Source: Panorpa germanica
Lineage: Eukaryota > Arthropoda > Insecta > Mecoptera > Panorpidae
Direction: 5' to 3'
DNA length: 64,000 nucleotides
Assembly: GCA_963678705.1 (NCBI GenBank)
Contig: OY783212.1
Coordinates: 8,246,001 to 8,310,000, forward strand
Positions 54,901-64,000 of the stretch are shown in pieces. Every line of letters starts with the position of its first letter. Position 1 is the first letter of the stretch. The notes under the pieces were generated by a model. That model worked only from the letters and a program-made list of their open reading frames with translations, had not been told where the DNA came from and did no database searches. The position numbers and the translations under genes are program-made.

Positions 54901-56087
54901 TGTGTGCTTTTTAAGTATCCCAAAGTATTAAATCGGAGAGGTCCCCATAAATCAATATATAAAAGTATTTATATTTCTTTTAAAAATGATTCGTAAAATG
55001 TTTCACTCATATAAATTATATCTGTTCAATCACGATCATTGTTCGCAAGACTCAGGAATAGGGCCTCTGATTAGAGACTCTGTCGGGCAACCACTAATCA
55101 GGGTATCATATATAGCGGAAAAATTTGTACTCAGATGCTAGCTGTAAATCGAGGCCATCATCGTACTCCTATTATCTTTACTAATAATAGCGTACTTTTA
55201 AAAGGTATTTTACCTTTTTAATATAAATTACTTTTTTTGTCGATCCAGTTCGACTCTGTTGAAGCCCTAGAATACAAGTTCACGCACAGACACTAACATG
55301 CATCGACATATCGCCCAAGTACATCGTAATTCGATAGTTTCCTGTGGCGTTGTCGTTGTGGTCTAGAGAACTCTAGTTCGATCACTACACAGTATCATCT
55401 GATATAATACTATAAAAATATTAGTACAATAAAGCCCTATTCAAGTTCCTCCCCTCCTCTTCCTTTTTAGATACTCCCGCCCCTGTAACGGTGATGAATT
55501 TCTGGTCTCTATGGAATTAAAGTGGAATTTATTATCGACTTCTGGCGGTTTAGGTACATGTGTTGTTTTGTAATTATTGTTGATGTTAAGGGTTGAATAC
55601 TGGTATTGCATGTGCAATATTCATTACTATGGCATGTGGAGAGTAAGTAAGGATGCATATAACTGCATACACATACATTTATATTAAGTATTGGTAACCT
55701 GAGTGTCATGATATTACTTTTCTGAATAATATTGTTTATGATTTGATTTTTGTTATTTCTTTCATTGTATATTATTTCATAGTCAACTACACATTAATAG
55801 AAACATAAAAATTTAACCAATATTTAACGACTTCTATCCGCCTCCTATTCTCCCGTTCTGTTTTATTTACTTTTCACAGTTTCTACTCAGAATTTTTTCG
55901 TAACAGTCTCCCTCTCTTTCTGTGCCCTCTTCATTATTATAAGGTTGATTGATATTGTGTAAATAACACTCGAAATGTTAGTAAATTTTTTAATGTAAAA
56001 TACTCGTATTATATTATGTAATATTAAGTTTTATGTTCAGTTGCATGTTACATTTTCTGTGTACATATTAGTAAATGATAAAGACCT

Positions 56088-56540
56088 GTACGCGCTACTA
56101 CACTTTACATATCCGAACCCTGTAGGCCTGTAAATGTAATGAACTCGCACACTGCAAGCGGCAAATGCCGTCCGAATACGGGCGTTATGTAGTCTCATAG
56201 TGGAAGCGTATATCAGCGAATTTTAACCAAACGAATAGGGGATATGAAAGAGGATGCCATAGTCTCTTTTATAACAGTTGTGTATCGATAAAAATTAAAG
56301 TAAAAGTTTGCTCTCAAGATAAATTATGTTAGTGCAAAGCAACTCCAATGCACCCTACAGTTCACAAGTTTGACGTTAGACAAGCGTGTCGTATCGGTAC
56401 GTGGTATGTATGTATTGTGACACAACACAGGAACGCAGGAATCTGACTTATTTTGAAACTTCTAGCTGTTCAACCAAGCCACCGATTTACGTCCGAATTC
56501 GCCGTCGTTTAAATACGCTTGCAGTGTGCGACAGATCTAA
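56088..56540 (+). mobile_element. TIR-element family, copy C (in sdk intron)
   Basis: It shares the core tgtatcgataaaaattaaag ... acaagtttgac with copies A and B and extends to a right terminal repeat, aaatacgcttgcagtgtgcg, then acag, matching the inverted left end of copy B. It is the longest copy of the family here and non-coding. Confidence 0.7.
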
Positions 56541-58864
56541 GTTTAAATTGTAATTCAACAGCACAACATGTCTAACATGAAACATAAGACATCGCGCCAC
56601 GCCGCGGCTCTTAGATGCGATAACAACGACAATGCTTATGAACTTTTAATCTAGATAATACCGATACATTTAAAATATAAACCATACATTTATACATCAA
56701 GAGAAAACTACAAATAGAAAGATAAAAAGATAAAAGGATAAAAAAGATGTTGACATCTGTCAAAAGAAAACTTTTAATCTGTTAACTCTGATGTGCTAGA
56801 TTAAAAATATAAATTGCTGTAAAAATTAAATTGAAAAATATTTCTTTTTCTTCTCTTCCTCTGCATTCTGCAGCAATTATTTTGTGTCATAAGGTCATAG
56901 TAAGATATCCATCAAAACTTAAGTCAAGTGATGCATTAAATCCATAACATTTTTCATGTTGGAAAACTATGAACACAAAGTTGCAATCACTCAATGTCGC
57001 AGATAAATAGTAAAATAGAAAACTTTGGTTGATTGTTTTCCTTGTACATTCATGCACAAATAGTGTAATTTATAAATTTGTTTTTATATCAAAAATATAT
57101 ATGTTAGTAGATCCGCATGATAATATTTTTGTTTCACCTATTAAAGAATTCTGTTGTTCATAATTTACTATCAAATTTCAATTTCCTAAATAATAATTGT
57201 CCACGTATGCATACGCCAGATTATATGCAACGTACATAACATAATACATCAGTGACCAACTTCACGTTAAAAAATGAGAACAACAAACCCGGGAACCAAA
57301 CCTTTACATATTTATTTCACACTTTCCACTATATTAAGTAATTTCAATAAAATTATAGTTATATGAATAAATTACCATACAAAAGTATAAAATAGTTTTC
57401 CGAATGGTGTTGTTAAAACTTTTAAAACTATCCAGTGGTAGTTTTATTAAAGCTGAAACTTACCATACATACTTATACTTACATATATGTACTTATATAT
57501 TTCCGAGATTATTTATTTATAAGATAATTTTCCCAAGTGCTCGTGCAAGACATAAACCTACTTTACTTTAACATCATCCATTAATTTATTATAACGATAC
57601 GCCAGCAGAGTTTGGCATATGTCACTACTTGTCAGTAGACTATATGACTTGAGTAACTCATACATTGATATCAGATAACAACACTATGAGTAGATAATAC
57701 AAGACAAATCAATATTATATTATATTATTATAATTCCGTGCCTCCCCTAGCGATGGACTTTGATGGACTCATATTACTTACTCATGAAATCGAAGAAGTT
57801 TTGTATTAGACATATTTCTTTGCTCTTATTTACTTCAAAATATTATATCGAAACGGAAATAAAGTGAATCAATTCGTAATCGATTTCGCGTTACGTGTTC
57901 GAGTCGGACAAAAAATGAATTTTGAGCACAAATTTTATGTTTAATTCAAATGAACCAAGTTCGTGTTCGTTCAAATTGCACTGCTCGATACAAAATATCT
58001 CGGTAATAGGATCTGTACTTCGGCATGAAAATGACACTTCGTTGCAAACAGAAGCGAATTCCCTTTGAGATCGCAAAGTAGTAGATTTGAATCCAACAAC
58101 CTGGCCTCTTCCCTAAATGAGCCATTTTATCAAATTATTCATTGTGCCATTATCAGTGCCAGCCGCCTAGTCTAAAATAGAGTAAGGAATTCCGCACACG
58201 AGGCGACTGGTTGCAAACGTTAGCCCCGAATCTGCCCGAACTGAATGAGAATGGAACTGTGTTGTTAGTCAGAGAACGAGCGTGTATACGAGTGAGAGAA
58301 AACACACAGCACGAAGGTAACTAAACTGATTTCGAACTGGTTTTGAGCATATTTTGGACGACTGTGTTTGTCTGTCTTTTGGTGACATCAAGAGCAGAGA
58401 TGTGCACAAATAGTACTACACATACCAATGCGACACAATAGAAATAAAATAGTCGCTGACAAATGAGCGACCGTTCCCAGCTTAAGTGAAAGGGGCGCCT
58501 AAATTAGAAGTAGAATTTTGACCAAATATAAATAAATTGAAAATTATACAAATGGTAACTAGATAGTAATTTAACACGTATTGCGAATTTCGATATCCAA
58601 GGAAACCGGTTACCGCCGGCTCTGTCTATATTTATATACACTATGCTTGAGATAGACCAATTTCATTGTTTTTTAACGCATACGTCTTAAATGTTACATA
58701 AAAATTAATTCATTTCGTTATATGGTATACATGTTATACAAGTATTTCCTTTACTTAGAGCATGTATATATAGAGAGTGAATAGCCTATATTTCCTATAC
58801 TATAAAAGTGTGTCCAAAATGTGTGCGAGAGAGAAAGGTATATGTTCGTATTTGTTCTCTATGC

Positions 58865-59285
58865 CAGTGCTCCGCAACCGGTGTGCCGCGGCACACTGGT
58901 GTGCCGTGAGCTGGATACAGGTGTGCCGCGGTCAAATTCAATGTATTTTACAATGTATTTAAACAAGCGCAGGTATCACATTAGTTTAGTTAGCTTCTAT
59001 TTTTAACTGGTTTTATAGCTATTTTTTAATTGGTTTGACTGAGTTTTGAAAATTTCTCCACTGGAAATGTTCCAAAACTGCGGTAAAATTTAAAAATTTC
59101 GTAAAAAAATATGTTATAGTTATATGTAATACATATTATGTATGTATACTTTCTAAAAAAAAAACTTTAAATTTTTGTAAAATTTTGTATCAATTTAATA
59201 CCTATATATCTTAACTTTTGGTGTGCCGCGTAATTCTAGGAAAAATTTTGGTGTGTCGTAGGTGAGAAAAGGTTGCGGAGCACTG
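58865..59285. mobile_element. non-autonomous hAT-type transposon with perfect 8-bp TSD
   Basis: The ends are perfect 15-bp inverted repeats, CAGTGCTCCGCAACC and its complement at 59271-59285. Both flanks carry the same 8-bp duplication ctctatgc (58857-58864 and 59286-59293). CAGTG-type ends and 8-bp duplications are the mark of hAT elements. Copies of the word GTGTGCCGCG sit near both ends and the middle is AT-rich with no transposase frame, so it moves only with help from an autonomous relative. Open frames starting near 58777 and 58821 are shadows of this element. Its perfect duplication suggests a fairly recent insertion. It lies in the big sdk intron. Confidence 0.9.
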
Positions 59286-59799
59286 CTCTATGCACATGCG
59301 TTGAAAGTGACAGCTGTCTCCATAGCCAGTCCGTGAGCATGCAAGTAATTTAATTGCACAGTAGTCTGTTCTAAGGTAAAAGGAATACGACAAATCATTA
59401 TTTCACAGCTCTTAAAAAAATTTCTCGAACCGGCCTCGTACATTACTATTACTTTAACCTCACATTTTGTGTTTAAAAGCTAATTTTTCCGACTTGTATT
59501 TATTACAAATCTCGCACTATGTTTGCTAAGAAGAAGCGTTGTTCTTTCATGTGTGACTTCCACATGTAATATAACATTGAAAACCGTGAGGCTCTACGAA
59601 TGCCGAGGGCTCGGACTCAAATGGGTGAAGACTATTTGTAAATGCGGTCCCAATTACAGAATCTTAATTTAACGATTACAATTTTAATAATAATGAATAG
59701 ATCCTTAATAATTTTATTTAAAGATTCGTAAATGTACTTATGTTAGTTTATTTTTAAAGATTTAAATGAGAAGTAATATGTTTGTTTCTTACGTTGCAG

Positions 59800-59976
59800 G
59801 ATATCCACAACCTCGATACCGCTGGTTACGCAACGGAGAACCTCTTGGAGATTTCACATCCGAGCCGTTCTACAGAATCCTAAACACAAGAAGAGAAGAT
59901 GCCGGATCATATCAATGCATTGCTAAGAACGACGTAGGATCAATTTTTAGCCAGAAAATTGATGTGACCGTTGCTT
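59800..59976 (+). CDS. sdk: sidekick coding exon (Ig1, second half)
   Basis: The exon gives 58 residues completing Ig1: YPQPRYRWLRNGEPLG holds the Ig tryptophan, followed by FYRILNTRREDAGSYQC with the second cysteine in the DAGSYQC signature, and it ends in KIDVTVA. It continues exactly from the exon at 46385: the split Gly codon (g + ga) restores QALG-YPQP, as in other Sidekick proteins. The acceptor is acgttgcag before 59800, and the donor is t|gtaagt at 59977, again phase 1. An in-frame ATG at 59766 lies in the intron just upstream and is not the likely start. Confidence is high because the split Ig domain, both splice sites and the phase agree. Confidence 0.93.
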
Positions 59977-60076
59977 GTAAGTAATAAAAATGGATCATGA
60001 TCCTATGTCGTTATTTTTAACATTATTTCATTTAAGTTTATTTCCGATTTTTATCACTTATTTTACTTTTTTATAG

Positions 60077-60293
60077 TTATGGGTATATTCGAAGACCTTA
60101 CGGAACGAGTGGTCCATGTTGAATCCGGACAAGCCGCCATTTTAGATCTTCCATTAATTGAATCACATCCTCAACCTTCTGTTACGTGGCAGGCTGAGGA
60201 TGGACCTCTTCCATACGGTCATAAATTTGCCGTCACTGCAGATCACCAGTTGATTATCTTGTCAACAGATGAAGAAGACAAAAAAGCTTACAG
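60077..60293 (+). CDS. sdk: sidekick coding exon (Ig2)
   Basis: The exon encodes about 72 residues of the second Ig domain, beginning MGIFEDLTERVVHVESGQ after a split Phe codon, then PSVTWQAEDGPLPYGHK and ending DEEDKKAY plus two bases of an Arg codon. It follows a 100-bp intron (acceptor ttatag before 60077) and ends at ag|gtaaaa (60294), phase 2. The Ig tryptophan is present in VTWQ. Both cysteine positions are substituted: the strand-B position reads A-I-L-D-L, and the strand-F position, completed in the next exon, reads Y-R-A-R-A-I-N where Y-x-C-x-A would be normal. This domain therefore should lack the usual disulfide. The reading frame is otherwise intact, so it is a divergent domain and not a pseudogene. 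Confidence 0.92.
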
Positions 60294-61299
60294 GTAAAAT
60301 TTCACATTAAATTTCAGTCCTTCAAATACGGAATATGCAACATTTGGATAGAATTTTTTTAAATTAACATTGTCCTCGATGTCTAGCCTATGTCGTCATA
60401 CTTGTACATACATGTTTGGAGTAATTCTTAATTACTTTAAACTTTTATGTAGTTAAAAAAAATAATCTTGAGTAGAGACTCATCATTATTACAGTAAAAA
60501 TATAAAACTGTTCATATTTCAAAACGCCTGATTGTCAGAAAATAAGCATACAATAAAATACAAGATTGTCAGCGTTTAATAGAGCTATATTTATAAAAAC
60601 ATCTGTAGCTAGATATTGAAAATAAATTGTCTCGTTGTTTGTATATTTTATGATAGTAACTTTATACTTCATGTAACACGAATATTAGTTATGTATCAAC
60701 AAAATACACAAATATCAAAGCCTTGCGTTTTTTTATAATACTAGTATTAGATTTAATAATAATATAGGTAAGTCTATATACAATGATCGAAGAGATATTT
60801 AAAAGAATAGCTATTCTTTGCTACATAAATGTTATGTAAAAGATATATTTGTTTTCTCCTTACAAATGTTACAGGGATACCTATGTATAATTTAGTAGAT
60901 CTTCAACCTGCATGTATTCCAATTTATTACTACTTTCGTATTTTACAATTCCTAACCCTACTTTTTTATAAATATGTTTTTTATTTTTTCTACTCATAGG
61001 ATGTATTATTATTTGTGTTTTATTTATTATAAAACGTTTTAGTACATCGTAGAATATGTTATATACCAGAAAATAAACATTACATTAAACGTACATGGTA
61101 CAGAGAACTGCCTAAAGTAATAACACCTTAAAAAAAGTAAACAATTTCAATTTAAACTTATTTCACTAATTATATCTGTAGGGTAATTAAAAACCGGTTG
61201 TTTGGTTTAACGCATCATTTTTTAAAATTTAATTCTTTAAAAGTTTTTGATGAATTTTATTTCTGTGATTATTAAACATACTTTTGTTTACCTTTCTAG
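60294..61299 (+). other. sdk: sidekick intron, about 1 kb
   Basis: Phase-2 intron between Ig2 and the Ig2-Ig4 exon. It begins gtaaaa and ends cctttctag, with a pyrimidine-rich tail. It is AT-rich throughout and I see no repeat or gene in it. The 100-bp intron at 59977-60076 (gtaagt...ttatag) is its upstream neighbour. Confidence 0.88.
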
Positions 61300-61952
61300 G
61301 GCACGAGCAATTAACACTCAGTTAGGAAAAGAAGAAAACAGCGCGTTTGTACGATTAAACGTAACCGGAGACGGAAATAGCGAAGTCGCTCCAGATATTA
61401 TAATAAAACCCAAAGATATGAAGCTAGTAAAAGGTCAACAGCAAGTAGAACTTCAATGTATAGCAAACGCGCGCCCTCTTCATGAATTGGAAACCCTTTG
61501 GCTAAAAGATGGTATTTTAATAGAAAACTCTGGAATCGCGTATACCTTTAACGACATATGGAACAGGACTCTGGAACTTCTGTCAGCGAATTTAACATAT
61601 ACTGGACAATATACTTGCCAAGTGAGACTCCGGTCGGGCGGTTTCCCTACTGTGTCCGCTACAGCTAATATAGTAGTACAAGAAAAACCTGTATTTTTTA
61701 ACAATTTAAGAAGTGAAACATTAGGGGATTATGGATCTACTGTTACATTAGCATGTGACGTCATGGGAGAACCAGTGCCCAATGTCACTTGGTTTAAAAA
61801 CGCAGAAGAAGCTGTGTCTGAAAGATACTCCGTTCAGGAGGATAGATCTCTTGTTATAAAGAAATTAAGAATGGAAGATTCTGCTATGTTTCAATGTCTA
61901 GCGCATAATGGAGCTGGCGAAGATTTTGCATACACGTGGTTAAAAGTTAAAA
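61300..61952 (+). CDS. sdk: sidekick coding exon (end of Ig2, Ig3, Ig4)
   Basis: The longest exon gives 217 residues. It starts ARAINTQLGKEENSAF, closing Ig2, then runs through two complete Ig domains. Ig3 has VELQCIANARP, the tryptophan in ETLWLKDG and TGQYTCQVRL. Ig4 has VTLACDVMGEPVPNVTWFK and DSAMFQCLAHNGAGE, ending in TYTWLKVK-like sequence (AYTWLKVK). Possible N-glycosylation sequons include NVT, NRT, NLT and a second NVT. The acceptor is cctttctag before 61300; the added g completes the Arg codon left by the exon at 60293. The donor is aa|gtaagt at 61953, phase 1. An in-frame ATG at 61247 lies in the intron. The next exon should open Ig5, and I found no sequence resembling it in the remaining 2 kb. 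Confidence 0.94.
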
Positions 61953-64000
61953 GTAAGTATTTTTTCAAATCTTTTTTGTATTTAAAAAGAATAACTCGAA
62001 AGGCAGTGATAGTAACGTGAAGTATTACATCAGTCGGTAATGCAGGTTCATTCACCTTATTGGTATATGACAACCGTTTTAATTATTATATTTTGATTTT
62101 TGTATTTCTTAACTATATTAAATTTGCCGCCATTTTGCCATGTATCAATATTCAATTTTTTATTTATTATATACATGATAATAAACGTGCGATCTGCATT
62201 ACCGACCAATAATGATTCTGTACTTTACAATTTTGTATTATAATAAATATAATGTTTAAATAAATTTGAAATTCACAGTTAATAACAGAAGAGTCAAACG
62301 ATCTAGCGGTGCTAGAGACAGATTTTTCACAGTTCGTTCTTCAGACAAGAAACATAAGACATTCAGTTTCAGTGCAGGGTGTAAGACGATCAATTTATAT
62401 TGTAGAAAACACTGATGCAGCACTGATTTCTAAATTATTATTACTATTTTGTAAATTTGAGATTTTGTTATATTTCCCGTTGTATTCATTTTATATGCTT
62501 CCATAATTCAAATATCTCAGAAAATTGAGTAAATATTTACGAGTTCTAGAGCTTGCAAAAATGAGATAAAATTTGACTAATTTAATGCCCACGGCTAGTT
62601 TAGTTATTCACAACTCCGTATTAGGTCTAAAGTCAAATATTTTGGTAAAAAGGAACTCTACAACTGAGTAAATTGTTACTGGATGGAACACTTAATATTT
62701 TCGAGTAACCTTTTTTCTTCATTTGTCGTTACGCCAAATTCCATCACGCTAAATATAAAACACGATTATTATCAATGGCGCAGAAGAAATTTTATGCCAT
62801 CACAATTAATTTTTTGACACTATAAAATCTGCAAATATAGTAGCAGGTGATTTTACTTTCAATTGATAAAAAAAAGTAGTATATATTTGGAAGAGGGGAA
62901 GTGTAGTATTTCCCCTTAAATAATTTTTTAATCCAACTTTGACATACAATACATTCCAAATCGTTAAACAAACACCTTAGGGTGAAGAAATATTGTCAAC
63001 TTTTCGATATTCAGTAGTTTGTTTCATATCTCAAAAATAATTCAATTTGTAGGTTAGGTTACAATATAATTTTTAATTTGTATTAAATATTTATAACACA
63101 TCATTACTGATATTTAATTAATAGTAACAGTGAGTTTACCAAAATCTGTGTATAATATAAAGATACAATCATAAAAAGGACATTAATTTCTTTCGTATTC
63201 TATATTTTTACCATTTACATTCAAAGTAAACTTGACAAAAATGATTTTATTTAATATCTGTGATAAGTTTTATGGAAGCAATTATTTTCGTGTATATATT
63301 GTAATATTTTTTATAAAAGTAACAGGTATTATATCCTAATCTTTAATATATATTTACATTTATAAAATGCTTAAGTTCATAAACATAATCTCTTATTTAC
63401 ATTAATAGTTTTCCCACCGTTTGTTTTTACATAGATCATCACTTCTCTCACTCATTTTGCCTGGAATTTATAATTAGAGCACACAATTATATTCTGTTAC
63501 AGTATTCCTTACAAACACATAAAGGAATTTGCCTCTTCATTACTATAGTACTATTATTACGTTAAAGCTTTTTTTTCAGCATGTTACAAATATTATGCCT
63601 GCATTTATTTATAAATAATTTTAATTAAATTTCCGTAACCGCTAAACTTTTATGACATATAATATATATTTATTTATTCAGCAATTGCTTATTTAAGTAA
63701 ATATATAATTGAATTTATTTAAATCAAGTTTATCATATCTGGACAAAATTAGATTACAAGTCGTCTTGGGATTCTGACATAAAAATAAAGTCTTATGTCT
63801 TTTACAAAAATACTAGAGTTAAAACTTTTCACTTTTTCAAGAAATATTTCCCATAAAAAATGTTGTACTACAATTTACATAAGAAATACTATGCTTTTAC
63901 ATAGTTTTAAATAGAATTTTCTTTTTGTAAATAATTTACAATACTAAATAATTTAAAGCGAAAACCCATATTGTGAAATTCCAGTCTCTTTTACTATAAT
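61953..64000 (+). other. sdk: start of the next sidekick intron, no gene seen
   Basis: The sequence after the gtaagt donor is AT-rich to the window end. A 65-codon open frame near 62309 has no Ig or fibronectin pattern and is not counted as an exon. Ig5 and all fibronectin III domains must lie beyond the window. Confidence 0.8.

Noticed and set aside
55345-55395. B-box-like agttcgatcac near 55376, considered as a tRNA
   Set aside because: No matching acceptor stem or A box.
62309-62506. Open frame after the last sdk exon, considered as the Ig5 exon
   Set aside because: No Ig5 pattern (no C...W...YxC), and the frame does not follow a phase-1 acceptor giving Sidekick-like sequence.

Overview
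The window is strongly AT-rich, repeat-laden animal DNA, most likely from an insect. Three things point there: short exons that read as the arthropod/animal cell-adhesion protein Sidekick (Sdk), introns from 100 bp to more than 13 kb, and a mixed load of hAT, piggyBac and other small DNA transposons plus R1-like LINE 3' fragments. I cannot fix the order from sequence alone.

The only gene I recognise with confidence is sidekick on the + strand at the right end. Four coding exons (46290-46385, 59800-59976, 60077-60293, 61300-61952) join in phase. They give 1143 nt, about 381 residues, covering the first four immunoglobulin domains of the N-terminal ectodomain. The intron inside Ig1 is 13.4 kb. 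No signal-peptide or start exon was identified, and no exon was found after 61952, so the gene is partial at both ends. The 46 kb upstream may be a giant 5' intron of sdk or intergenic DNA; the sequence does not decide.

The rest is a field of transposon remains. The best-supported are: two hAT-type elements with perfect 8-bp target duplications (43054-43205 and 58865-59285); a piggyBac-type element with TTAA flanks (46910-47781); a 5'-truncated LINE with a perfect 18-bp target duplication (30060-30356) and two relatives (about 33225-33740 and 37190-37640); a paired ~350-bp dispersed repeat (2567-2905 and 40125-40485); a three-copy TIR element (535-845, 35012-35325, 56088-56540); and a ~970-bp foldback element (10932-11901) whose core is an almost perfect palindrome with 293-bp arms and a 34-nt loop.

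Weak gene candidates are recorded with low confidence: a two-exon small secreted protein (26343-26639 + 27304-27342), a 53-residue coding-like fragment inside the foldback element, and two unexplained GC-richer open stretches (15706-15931 and 39386-39625). I found no rRNA, tRNA, CRISPR array or multi-gene system. The most unusual single structure is the long palindrome, a candidate hairpin-RNA source.
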